A stretch of 64,000 bases of DNA, from assembly GCF_900108335.1 (NCBI RefSeq), contig NZ_FNVT01000007.1:310001-374000 (forward strand), written 5' to 3'. The DNA comes from Nonomuraea solani. GTDB taxonomy: Bacteria > Actinomycetota > Actinomycetes > Streptosporangiales > Streptosporangiaceae. The number at the start of each line of letters is the position of its first letter. Within the stretch, counting starts at the first letter, position 1. A program made the position numbers and the translations under genes. A model generated the notes under the pieces. It had not been told where the DNA came from. It worked only from the letters and a program-made list of their open reading frames with translations, and searched no databases. Positions 24,099-31,517 of the stretch are shown here, piece by piece.

Positions 24099-25004
24099 TC
24101 AGTCGCCGTAGGCGTCGATGGGGGCGTCGATGCGCAGAATCTGGGTGATGGTGGTGACGACCTCGCCGTCGTCGTGCCGTACCGAGATCGGGGTGGGGAC
24201 GGAGCACGAGATGTCGTAGCCGACCGAGAGCCGGACCTTCTCCGACATCCCGGACGGCGCGCAGTCACGCTGGAGCTTGGCGAGGGCCCTGTTGGCCTCC
24301 TTCCGCAGCGCCTTGTTGGCCGGCCACAGATGGGTCACCGCGATGTCGAACGCGTCGGTCCCGAGCCTGGTGGTGTTCTTCACGGTGGTGCCCTGGTTCA
24401 CGGCCTGGGTCGAGGCCACGATGACGACCTCTTTCATGGTGCCGTCGTCCTTGTTCGGCGGAGCCTCGTAGCCCAGGCTCACCCGCCTGGTGTACGGCTG
24501 GTCGACGGTGTTGACGCCCTGGCACTCGGCGTTCCTGAGCTTCGTGCCGCTGCGGTCCTTCTGCCCGGCCCGGTAGCAGGTCCACTTCATCGCCTTGGCG
24601 ATCCGGCGCAGGAGGGCGGGGCCCTGGTAGGCGGCCGGGAAGCAAGAGAAGCCGCGCTCCAGGGCCGGATCGCAGGGCACCGGGGCCTCGGGCGCCCTGG
24701 TCACGCTCGGCTTCGGGGCAGGCGTGGCGTCCGGCGCCCAGGTGCGGGCGGCCTGCCCGGCGGCGGGATCGTCCCTCTGGCCGCCGTTCAGGACGATGAC
24801 CAGGACGGCCGCGCCCAGCAGGACGGCCACGGCCGCCACGCAGCCGGTGATGATCCACGGGACGGGGCCGCGGCTGGCGGCCTGGTGGGGAAAGCGCTGG
24901 TCGCCGCCGCAGAAGCGGCCGTTCCATCGGTCCACCCAGAAGCCCGCCGCCTGCCGGTCGGGCAGGACCGGCGTTCCGCAGCGCGCGCACGGACTCGCTG
25001 TCAT
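24099..25004 (-). CDS. membrane-anchored protein with N-terminal zinc ribbon-like motif
   Basis: A 301-residue protein. The N-terminus has C-A-R-C-G and further on F-C-G-G, a possible half zinc ribbon. One TM follows (about residues 48-72), then a Pro/Ala-rich linker and an extracellular domain of about 190 residues with five cysteines (P-C-D-P, F-S-C-F-P, W-T-C-Y, E-C-Q, D-C-A, S-C-S). The topology resembles actinobacterial zinc-ribbon/linker/extracellular proteins of unknown function. ATG at 25004 with AAGGAAGG upstream. No family name can be given. Confidence 0.7.
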   Translation of the reverse strand: MTASPCARCGTPVLPDRQAAGFWVDRWNGRFCGGDQRFPHQAASRGPVPWIITGCVAAVAVLLGAAVLVIVLNGGQRDDPAAGQAARTWAPDATPAPKPSVTRAPEAPVPCDPALERGFSCFPAAYQGPALLRRIAKAMKWTCYRAGQKDRSGTKLRNAECQGVNTVDQPYTRRVSLGYEAPPNKDDGTMKEVVIVASTQAVNQGTTVKNTTRLGTDAFDIAVTHLWPANKALRKEANRALAKLQRDCAPSGMSEKVRLSVGYDISCSVPTPISVRHDDGEVVTTITQILRIDAPIDAYGD

Positions 25005-25107
25005 GGTGGCGTGCCTTCCTTCCCCCGGAACCCGGCGTACCGGAAGGGACCTTAAGCCACGAAACGCCTGGCGGCGGCTCCCTTCGAGGAACGTTGAACC
25101 GAACGCC

Positions 25108-26265
25108 TCAGCGCCGTGTCGCCACCATCGCGCCCGCGCAGGCGATCAGCGCGGCCGAGGTCACCAGCGTGGCCCCCGGGCCGGCGGCCTGCGCCAGGGC
25201 GGTGAGCGCGAACCCGCCGGCGATCTTCCCGGTGTTCTCGGCCTGGGAGAGGAACGAGTGCACGGTGGCCCGCACGTCGCTCGTGACGCGCCCGTTGACC
25301 CAGATGACGCCGACGGCCCGGGTGACGGTGAAGCAGACGCCGCTCACGAGCAGCACGCCGAGCCCGCCGACGAGCGCGCCCGGCGCGTACGCCAGCACGA
25401 GCGCCCCCAGCGCCCCGGCGAGGCAGGCGAGCGCGTAGACCCGCCGCGCGACGCCTTCGCCGTCGATGCGGGCCTCGACCAGGCGCAGCGTGACCGCGCC
25501 GGCGACGGAGGCGAGGAGGCCGAGTGCGGTGTACCAGAGCGTGGGGTCGCCGGGGAAGCCCAGCTCGACGAGCCGTCTGGGGAAGATCCAGCCGATCACG
25601 CCGGCCCCGTTGACGGTCGTGGTGGCGGCCAGCACGAGCAGGATCTGGTGGTCGCGGCGGGCCAGGCCCAGCCCGCGCCGCAGGATCGCCGGGGCGGCCC
25701 TGTGGCGTACCGGAGTGAAGTGCCGTTCGGTGAAGCGGGCGGCGACGTACAGGCCGATCAGGGCCATGCCCGCGCCCGAGACCGCGATCGCGGCCGCCGG
25801 GCCCGCGACCAGGCTCAGCACCCCGAACGCGACCATCCCCGCCGCGCCGCCGGCCAGCTCCCAGCGGGCCGCCGCGGTCAGCGCGCGGGCGATCCCGGCG
25901 GGGTCGTCGAGCTCGTCGGTCAGCCACGCGACGTCGGCCCCCGCCATGAGCGCCCACCCCAGCCCCCACAGCACCTGCGTGGCCACGATCCACGGGAACG
26001 CGGTCACGAAGCCGGTCGTCACCATGCCGGCGGCCAGCAGCGCGTGCCCGGTCGCCAGCGGCCACCGGCGGCTGATCGCGTCGGACCAGACGCCGGCGGG
26101 GGCGTCCGAGGCCAGCATGGTGACGGCCACGACCGTGCCGAGCAGGAGCAGCTCGCCGGCGGGCAGGTGGGCGACGACGACGAAGTACAGGCCGGAGACC
26201 AGCACGTAGCCCCGATGGCACGAGGCCCGTAAGAACGTCCAGATCAGGTACGTCCTGGTCACCAT
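25108..26265 (-). CDS. MFS transporter
   Basis: A 385-residue permease with about twelve membrane segments. The segment 2-3 loop carries S-D-A-P-A-G-V-W-S-D-A-I-S-R-R-W-P (about residues 52-68), a variant of the MFS G-x-x-x-D-R-x-G-R-R loop found in many actinobacterial efflux-type carriers. It starts 4 bp after the stop of the co-directional SDR gene and is probably translated by coupling. The divergent MarR regulator beyond the SDR gene may control both. Substrate unknown. Confidence 0.83.
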   Translation of the reverse strand: MVTRTYLIWTFLRASCHRGYVLVSGLYFVVVAHLPAGELLLLGTVVAVTMLASDAPAGVWSDAISRRWPLATGHALLAAGMVTTGFVTAFPWIVATQVLWGLGWALMAGADVAWLTDELDDPAGIARALTAAARWELAGGAAGMVAFGVLSLVAGPAAAIAVSGAGMALIGLYVAARFTERHFTPVRHRAAPAILRRGLGLARRDHQILLVLAATTTVNGAGVIGWIFPRRLVELGFPGDPTLWYTALGLLASVAGAVTLRLVEARIDGEGVARRVYALACLAGALGALVLAYAPGALVGGLGVLLVSGVCFTVTRAVGVIWVNGRVTSDVRATVHSFLSQAENTGKIAGGFALTALAQAAGPGATLVTSAALIACAGAMVATRR

Positions 26266-26268
26266 GGT

Positions 26269-26979
26269 TCAGCCGGGCAGCGGCGACTCCGGCCGCGCCC
26301 CGGAGGCCAGCCGGCCGGCCCGCCGCCGGATCGCGTCCTCCCACCCGCCGGGCACCACCGTGAACCGGTTCTCGCCGACGGCCTGGAGCGCGTTGTCCGC
26401 GATGTCGGCGGGATCCTCGCCCTCAGGCGACATTCCGGTACGCACGAGCGCCGGGCAGAGCATCGTCACCCCGATCGGCGTGTCCGCCAGCCCGAGTGCC
26501 GTCTGCTCGGCGAGGGCGACGACGGCGTGCTTGGCGGCCGCGTACGCGCCTCCGGCGGGGAACGTGACCAGCCCCGCCAGCGACGCGGTGATCAGGATGT
26601 GCGCCGGCCGGTCCGCCGCGAGCAGCCGGGGCACGAAGGCCCGCAGCCCATTGACCACGCCGCCGACGTTCACCGCGAACACCCGCTCCCAGTCGGCGGC
26701 GCTCACCTCCCACGGCGCGCCGAGGTCGCGGCCGACGATGCCCGCGTTCAGGCAGACGAGGTCGGCGTCCGGGACTGCGGCGGCCAGCGCCTCCATGGCC
26801 TCGGGATCGGAGACGTCGGCCGGGAAGGGCACGGCGCCCAGCTCCTCGGCGGCGCCGTCGAGGGCCGCCGCGTCGATGTCGGCCAGGGTGACGTGGGCGC
26901 CGTCCGCGCGCAGCCGGGTGGCGAGGGCGCGGCCGATCCCGCTCGCGGCACCGGTGACGACGGCGTTGGTGATCTTCAT
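26269..26979 (-). CDS. SDR family NAD(P)-dependent oxidoreductase
   Basis: A 236-residue classical short-chain dehydrogenase. It has the nucleotide motif V-T-G-A-A-S-G-I-G (about residues 8-16), N-A-G after beta-4 (L-N-A-G-I-V-G), active-site Ser in I-T-A-S-L-A-G, and the Y-x-x-x-K pair in G-A-Y-A-A-A-K. A loop of the form V-T-L-A-D-I-D-A-A at the end of beta-2 favours NAD(H). The ATG at 26979 (AGGA upstream) was chosen over 27003. It forms a two-gene unit with the following MFS gene; substrate unknown. Confidence 0.87.
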   Translation of the reverse strand: MKITNAVVTGAASGIGRALATRLRADGAHVTLADIDAAALDGAAEELGAVPFPADVSDPEAMEALAAAVPDADLVCLNAGIVGRDLGAPWEVSAADWERVFAVNVGGVVNGLRAFVPRLLAADRPAHILITASLAGLVTFPAGGAYAAAKHAVVALAEQTALGLADTPIGVTMLCPALVRTGMSPEGEDPADIADNALQAVGENRFTVVPGGWEDAIRRRAGRLASGARPESPLPG

Positions 26980-27068
26980 GTCCTGCTTTCGTCCGGGGAA
27001 CATGCCTTCCGCACGTTACCCAACCCTTTACTGGCCGACTGCCTTCCATGGGACGGAACGCCCCCCGA

Positions 27069-27074
27069 TACGCT
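27069..27074 (+). promoter_or_regulatory. -10 box candidate of marR
   Basis: TACGCT, about 50 nt upstream of the MarR start codon, followed by a leader with AAGGAA before the GTG. The ATG at 27081, 6 nt after it, is not in the marR frame, so this gene appears to have a leader. Confidence 0.35.
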
Positions 27075-27123
27075 GTCGCCATGACGCGGCGCACGCGTCA
27101 CCGGACCGCTCCAAGGAACGCGT

Positions 27124-27561
27124 GTGACCTCGCTGCCCCGCCGAGCCTCGCTCGGCTACCAGATCAATCACCTGGGCCGGCTGCTCGGCAACGGCCTGCG
27201 GGTCAACATCGCCGATACCGGGGTGACGCCCGGGCAGTTCGCCCAGCTCCTGGCCCTGTACGAGCAGGACGGGCTGACCCAGCAGGAGTTGTGCGAGCGG
27301 GTCAGGATCGACCAGTCGACGATGGCCCACACGCTCAACCGGATGCAGCGCGACGGCCTCGTCGTGCGCTCCACCGACCCCGACGACCGGCGGCGGTCCC
27401 GGTACACGCTCACCGAGCGGGCGCGCGCGGTCCAGGACACGCTGACGGCGGGGGCGCGGGCGGCCAACGCGCGGGCGGTGCGCGGGATCCCGCCGGAGGA
27501 GATGGAGGCGTTCATGCGGACCCTCCAGCGGATGATCGCCAACCTGGAGTCACCCGGCTGA
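27124..27561 (+). CDS. MarR family regulator
   Basis: A 145-residue winged-helix regulator. The HTH is at about residues 52-75 (L-T-Q-Q-E-L-C-E-R-V-R-I-D-Q-S-T-M-A-H-T-L-N-R-M), followed by the wing with the conserved D-P-D-D-R-R-R-S-R-Y-x-L-T and flanking dimerisation helices. The start at GTG 27124 is preceded by AAGGAA. It is divergent from the SDR-MFS pair, which is the likely target. A terminator-like hairpin follows at 27580. Confidence 0.88.
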   Translation: MTSLPRRASLGYQINHLGRLLGNGLRVNIADTGVTPGQFAQLLALYEQDGLTQQELCERVRIDQSTMAHTLNRMQRDGLVVRSTDPDDRRRSRYTLTERARAVQDTLTAGARAANARAVRGIPPEEMEAFMRTLQRMIANLESPG

Positions 27562-27579
27562 CCACCCGGGCCGGCCCGG

Positions 27580-27613
27580 CCCCTCTTCGGCGGGATCCCT
27601 TTTCGAAGAGGGG
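27580..27613. terminator. 10-bp perfect hairpin after marR
   Basis: CCCCTCTTCG pairs perfectly with CGAAGAGGGG around a 14-nt loop. It lies between the convergent marR and FAD oxidoreductase genes. Confidence 0.65.
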
Positions 27614-27699
27614 GAGGCCGGATTGTCTGGCGATTCAGCACGTGCGGAAACGCGGCTACCCGAGCGCCCACTGGTCAGCCAGGCGTGATCGGCTGATGG

Positions 27700-29460
27700 T
27701 CAGGGGTTGTCGGCGATGTGGTTGGCGGCGATGTAGCCGAAGGTCATGGCCGGGCCGATGGTGGAGCCGGAGCCGGCGTAGCTGTGGCCCATGACGGCTC
27801 CGCTGGCGTTGCCGGCGGCGTACAGGCCCGGGATGACCGAGCCGTCCGCGCGCAGGGCGCGGGAGCGGGCGTCGGTGCGCAGGCCGCCCTTGGTGCCCAG
27901 GTCGCCGGGCTGGATCTTGAAGGCGTAGAAGGGGGGCAGCCACAGGGGCGCCAGGCAGGGGTTGGGCTTGACGTACGGGTCGGCGTAGTAGCGGTCGTAG
28001 GCGCTGTCGCCGCGCTGGAAGTCGAGGTCCCGGCCGGTCTGCGCGAAGCCGTTGAAGCGGGTGACGGTGTTGCGCAGCGCGGCGGGCGGCACGCCGATGC
28101 GGCTGGCGAGCTGTTCGAGGGTCCACGCCTTGTGGACGGCGCCGCTGGCGTACCAGGAGTCGGGGAACGGCAGCAGCGGGGCGATGTCCTTGAACAGGTA
28201 GCGGTTGCGGTACTGCTGGTCGACGATCAGCCAGGCGGGGATGTGCGGCGCGGACGGCGTGTTGCGGTCGTACATGACATGGACGACGTCGCTGTACGGC
28301 GCCCCTTCGTTGACGAACCGCGCGCCGTTGCCGTTGACGATGAGGCCACCCGGCAGCGTGCGCTCGGCCAGGCAGAAGTACGGCTCGCCCGGCAGCGGGA
28401 TCACCGGCCCCCACCAGGCGTCGTCCATGAGCTCCAGCGCGGCCCCGGCCCGCTCGCCTGCCTCGATGCCGTCGCCGGTGTTCTCCCTGGCGCCGAGCGT
28501 CCAGGCGGTCCCGATGGGCTGGCGCTGGAACTCCGCCCGCATCGCCGCGCTCCGCTCGAACCCGCCCGACCCCACGATCACCCCGCGCCGGGCCCTGACC
28601 ACGCCGGCCGAGGTGACCACCCCGGCGACCCGGCCCGCCTCGACGTGCAGGTCGAGCAGCGGGGTGTTGAGCCACACCGGCACCCCGGCCGCCATCAGCC
28701 CGGCCCGCAGCGCGCCGGCCAGCGCCTGGCCCATGGTCAGCGGCTTCTCGCCGCGCAGCGCGGCCTCCGTGCCCCGCAGCAGGGCCGCCGCGCTCACTTC
28801 GATCCCCTTCGGGTGGACGGCGCTGAGCGTCAGCCACTTGTAGTCGGCGCTGAAGACGACCATGCCCGCGGGTACGGCCATGTAGGGGGCGTTGAGCCGG
28901 GCGAGCTCCGCGCCGAGGCGGTTGCCGTCGAACTGGTCCGGCTCGATGGAGCGGCCGTTCGGCATCCCTCCGGGGTACTCGGGGTAGTAGTCGGCGTACC
29001 CCTCCATGAACCGGAAGCGCAGCGGGCTGTTGCGCATGACGAACGAGATCATGGCCGGTCCGGCGGCGAGGAACGCCTGCTGCCGCTCGATGGGCACCGT
29101 GCCGCCGACGACGCGCGCGAGGTAGGCGGCGGCCTTGGCCGGGGTGTCCGGCACGCCGGCGGCCAGGATCACCTCGTTGTTCGGGATCCAGATGCCGGCG
29201 CCCGACCTGGCCGCCGTCCCGCCGTACGTGGGGGCCTTCTCCAGGACGACGACGCTCAGGCCGCGCTTGGCGGCGGTGAGCGCGGCGGTCATGCCGGCGG
29301 CTCCCGATCCGACGACCACGACGTCGTAGTCGGCCTGGGCGTACGCCGGGTTCTGCCCCAGCGCCGCACCGGTCACCAGGATGCCGCCCGCGATCAGCAG
29401 GGTACGGCGGCTGCGGCCTTCGGCGGTCAGGCCCTCGGGGGCCGGCACGACAGGTCTCAT
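27700..29460 (-). CDS. Tat-exported FAD-dependent oxidoreductase (3-ketosteroid dehydrogenase-like)
   Basis: A 586-residue flavoprotein. The N-terminus reads G-R-S-R-R-T-L-L-I-A-G-G followed by a hydrophobic stretch and A-Y-A-Q-A, a twin-arginine signal, so it is probably exported folded with FAD. The FAD_binding_2 fold starts with V-V-V-V-G-S-G-A-A-G-M-T-A-A (about 47-60) and E-K-A-P-x-Y-G-G-T-A-A-R-S-G; the C-terminal G-N-A-S-G-A-V-M-G-H-S-Y-A-G-S-G-S-T-I-G-P is the closing FAD motif. These match the KstD/fumarate-reductase family. Typical KstDs are cytoplasmic, so the Tat signal is notable. ATG at 29460 with AAGGGA upstream; a TTGACA lies about 75 bp upstream on the same strand. Confidence 0.83.
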   Translation of the reverse strand: MRPVVPAPEGLTAEGRSRRTLLIAGGILVTGAALGQNPAYAQADYDVVVVGSGAAGMTAALTAAKRGLSVVVLEKAPTYGGTAARSGAGIWIPNNEVILAAGVPDTPAKAAAYLARVVGGTVPIERQQAFLAAGPAMISFVMRNSPLRFRFMEGYADYYPEYPGGMPNGRSIEPDQFDGNRLGAELARLNAPYMAVPAGMVVFSADYKWLTLSAVHPKGIEVSAAALLRGTEAALRGEKPLTMGQALAGALRAGLMAAGVPVWLNTPLLDLHVEAGRVAGVVTSAGVVRARRGVIVGSGGFERSAAMRAEFQRQPIGTAWTLGARENTGDGIEAGERAGAALELMDDAWWGPVIPLPGEPYFCLAERTLPGGLIVNGNGARFVNEGAPYSDVVHVMYDRNTPSAPHIPAWLIVDQQYRNRYLFKDIAPLLPFPDSWYASGAVHKAWTLEQLASRIGVPPAALRNTVTRFNGFAQTGRDLDFQRGDSAYDRYYADPYVKPNPCLAPLWLPPFYAFKIQPGDLGTKGGLRTDARSRALRADGSVIPGLYAAGNASGAVMGHSYAGSGSTIGPAMTFGYIAANHIADNP

Positions 29461-29634
29461 CGATCGATCCCTTCGCAGGGGAGAGCCTCGTGGCCCCCTC
29501 GCCGCACCGAAGCATGCGCTTGGTTGGTTGGCCTGTCAACACCCCGCGATCTCGTACCTGGTCGCGCCTCTACGATCGCCGGTAGCATTGGGCCGATCGC
29601 GGCGAAGAGGGACCAGGCGGAGGAGGGCGGTCGG

Positions 29635-30006
29635 ATGGCGCGCGGACTGGGCGAGCTCGAGTCCACGATCATGGATCGCATGTGGGCCATCAAGGAGCCC
29701 GCCTCGGTCAGGGACGTTCTCGAGCATCTCCGCAAAGACCGGGCCCTGGCCTACACGACGGTGATGACGGTGATGGACAAGCTCCACACCAAGGGCCTGC
29801 TCAAGCGCAGACCGGTCGGCCGGGCCTACATCTACGAGGCGGTGTCGTCGAAGGAGGCGTACACCGCCGAGGTGATGCGCGAGTCACTGGCCCGCAGCGG
29901 CAACCAGGCGGCCACGCTGGTGCACTTCCTCGAACGGCTCACCCCGGAGGAGGCCAGCGCACTGGAGGCGGCCCTGCAGGTCTACCCACCCAAGGGACGC
30001 GGCTGA
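29635..30006 (+). CDS. BlaI/MecI/CopY family repressor
   Basis: A 123-residue winged-helix repressor. It opens L-G-E-L-E-S-T-I-M-D-R-M-W, has the recognition region A-Y-T-T-V-M-T-V-M-D-K-L-H-T-K-G-L-L-K-R, and ends with a helical dimer domain, the usual layout. Family repressors are cleaved by a partner M56 metalloprotease when a beta-lactam or envelope signal is sensed; a possible scissile region lies between the two domains near residue 75. The ATG at 29635 is preceded by GGAGGAGGG. Its stop overlaps the start of a 27-codon frame, then the M56 gene follows. Confidence 0.88.
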   Translation: MARGLGELESTIMDRMWAIKEPASVRDVLEHLRKDRALAYTTVMTVMDKLHTKGLLKRRPVGRAYIYEAVSSKEAYTAEVMRESLARSGNQAATLVHFLERLTPEEASALEAALQVYPPKGRG

Positions 30007-30098
30007 TGGCGGCCCTGCACCTCCACCCGCCCCAAGGGGTGCGACTGATGGCGGCGCCGCAGGAGCGTCTGCCCGAGGGGCGCGGCTGATGGTGGTGG
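29974..30098 (+). repeat. three tandem copies of a 41-42 bp stop/start junction
   Basis: Units beginning at 29974, 30015 and 30057 share the pattern C-T-G-C-A-x-x then CCC, AAGGG or AGGGG, GCG-x-CTGATGG. The first contains the stop of blaI and an overlapping ATG. The last contains the stop of the small frame and the overlapping ATG of the M56 gene. The copies are imperfect. A tandem duplication of the coupling junction explains the small ORF. Confidence 0.6.
30006..30089 (+). CDS. 27-residue ORF coupled between blaI and the M56 gene
   Basis: A frame of 27 codons starting at the ATG of the TGATG overlap with blaI and ending in a TGA that overlaps the M56 start in the same TGATG arrangement. 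It reads M-A-A-L-H-L-H-P-P-Q-G-V-R-L-M and ends P-E-G-R-G. Its end resembles the end of BlaI (P-P-K-G-R-G), as expected for a duplicated junction. Ribosomes leaving blaI should pass through it to reach the M56 gene, so it may be translated even if the peptide has no function. Confidence 0.35.
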   Translation: MAALHLHPPQGVRLMAAPQERLPEGRG

Positions 30099-31060
30099 CG
30101 GTCCTTCTCGCCCTCTACTGCGTGTTCGCGGCGCTGGCGCTGCCGCGGCTGCTCGGGCGGGCCGCGTGGGCCGATCGTGCGCCCCGGCTGGCGATCGTCC
30201 TGTGGCAGGCGGCGAGCGCGTCGGCGGTGGTCTCGGCGCTGCTGGCGGTGTTCGCGGTGGTGGTGCCCGCCTCGCTGGTGGGGCACGGCCTGGCCGGGCT
30301 GTTCGACGCGTGCATGGCGCTGGTCGAGGTGTGCGCGGAACTGCTGAACGACCCGTCCGCGCCGAACGCGGCCGCCGCAGGGGCCGGTCTGGCCGCCGGT
30401 GGGCTGGTGCTGGCGCGGCTGGCGTACGCGGGCGGCGCCGTCCTGCTGGGCGCCCGCAGAGAGCGGCGGCGGCACGCCGGCGCGCTCGCCCTGCTCGGCC
30501 GGCACGACGACGGCCTGGGCGCGACCGTGGTCGACTACGAGGAGCGGATCGCCTACTGCGTCCCGGGGCGCAGGGGACAGGCGGTCATCACCACGGGCGC
30601 CCTGCGGTCGCTCGCTCCCCCGCAGGTCGCCGCCGTGCTCGCCCATGAGCGGGCGCACCTGCGCGGTCGGCACCACCTGGTGCTGGCCGCCGCCGAGAGC
30701 TTGACGCGGGCGTTCCCCCGGGTCCCGCTGTTCGAACGGGCGCGTACCGAGATCGGCCGCCTGGTCGAACTGCTGGCCGACGACATGGCGGCCCGCCACC
30801 ACCCGCGCGACCAGCTCGCCGCCGCCCTGGTCCGGCTGGCCACCGGCCGGGCGCCGGCCTTCGCGCTGGGCGCGGGCGGTGAGACGGCGCTGGAGCGCGT
30901 CCGCCGCATGCTGCACCCGCAGCCGCCGCTGGAACGGCGCGAGCGCGTCACGGGGCTGCTGGCGGTGGCGTCGCTGCTGGCGGGCCCGGCGGCACTGGCG
31001 GCGGCCCCGGCGGTGAGCGCCTTCCTGGCCCACCACTGCCACGCCCTGCTGACGCTCTGA
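30089..31060 (+). CDS. M56 family (BlaR1/MecR1-like) membrane metallopeptidase
   Basis: A 323-residue membrane protease with four or five TM segments (about 1-20, 36-65, 95-122 and 288-312). The gluzincin motif H-E-R-A-H is at residues 186-190, with a downstream E-L-L-A-D-D-M-A-A-R-H helix supplying the third zinc ligand. It lacks the penicillin-binding sensor domain of BlaR1, as is usual for actinobacterial M56 proteins paired with BlaI. It should cleave the BlaI repressor on receiving an unknown envelope signal. The start overlaps the stop of the preceding 27-codon frame. Confidence 0.85.
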   Translation: MVVAVLLALYCVFAALALPRLLGRAAWADRAPRLAIVLWQAASASAVVSALLAVFAVVVPASLVGHGLAGLFDACMALVEVCAELLNDPSAPNAAAAGAGLAAGGLVLARLAYAGGAVLLGARRERRRHAGALALLGRHDDGLGATVVDYEERIAYCVPGRRGQAVITTGALRSLAPPQVAAVLAHERAHLRGRHHLVLAAAESLTRAFPRVPLFERARTEIGRLVELLADDMAARHHPRDQLAAALVRLATGRAPAFALGAGGETALERVRRMLHPQPPLERRERVTGLLAVASLLAGPAALAAAPAVSAFLAHHCHALLTL

Positions 31061-31062
31061 CC

Positions 31063-31394
31063 CTACGAACCCGCATAGTAGACCCCATCCAGGCAGGCGG
31101 CCAGGCTGTGAACCCGTTCTCGCAGGTCGGGGGCTTCGGCTGGAGAAGCGCGTTGCGAACCAGGCCGGAGGGCTCCGGCTGAGGCAGGGCATCGCGAACC
31201 AGGCCGGTGAGGTGGCGTGCTCAGGAGGCGTGCGCCGCCGCGTGCTGTGGGTCACCATGCCGGTGGTGCAGCACGCGCGGCGGTGGCGACCGCTCGCAGC
31301 GTCAGGTCGTCCATCCCCCGCTCGGCGACCACCCGCCGCACCGCCTCGGACAACGCTCGGCCTGGTCGGCCTGTTTGGGCATCCCGGCCTCCAC
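31063..31394 (-). pseudogene. decayed TetR family regulator
   Basis: Three frames on the minus strand together resemble one short TetR gene. A start at GTG 31394 or ATG 31382 reads M-P-K-Q-A-D-Q-A-E-R. After a frameshift near 31350 the sequence reads L-S-E-A-V-R-R-V-V-A-E-R-G-M-D-D-L-T-L-R, the first two TetR helices. After another shift near 31265 it reads T-T-G-M-V-T-H, which matches the end of the recognition helix. Downstream the reading is degraded and contains a 39-bp tandem duplication. A possible C-terminal end is D-L-R-E-R-V-H-S-L-A-A-C-L-D-G with stop at 31063-31065. The body is far shorter than a normal TetR, so this is a relic. Confidence 0.55.
31132..31209. repeat. 39-bp imperfect tandem duplication in the tetR relic
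   Basis: GGCTTCGGCTG at 31132 and GGCTCCGGCTG at 31171 start the two copies. Each copy contains the identical 14-mer GCGAACCAGGCCGG (31155-31168 and 31194-31207). The period is 39 bp. It lies in the decayed part of the TetR relic. Confidence 0.6.
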
Positions 31395-31402
31395 ATGACC
31401 GC

Positions 31403-31414
31403 TGTTACGTAACA
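31403..31414. promoter_or_regulatory. palindrome TGTTACGTAACA, likely orphan TetR operator
   Basis: A perfect 12-bp palindrome sits between the TetR relic and the divergent NADP oxidoreductase gene, with ACAA-ACG-TTGT overlapping on its right (31412-31422). Its position is that of an operator shared by a TetR gene and its divergent target. The regulator that read it now appears broken. Confidence 0.5.
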
Positions 31415-31517
31415 AACGTTGTGCTACCGCGAGCTGTCGGTGGGCCCGACAGGGAAACGGAAGCGGGGTGCCGCAGAGTCAGGGGGTCGACCGAACCGGC
31501 TTTCCTGAGGATGAATC

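Noticed and set aside
29570..29585. CTAC-GATCGCCG-GTAG as a BlaI operator
   Set aside because: Arms are only 4 bp; a match like this is expected by chance, although its position upstream of blaI is suitable.
27718..29634. A long plus-strand frame over the FAD oxidoreductase continuing into blaI
   Set aside because: Only the blaI part (from 29635) is real; the rest is antisense of the oxidoreductase and has no family features.
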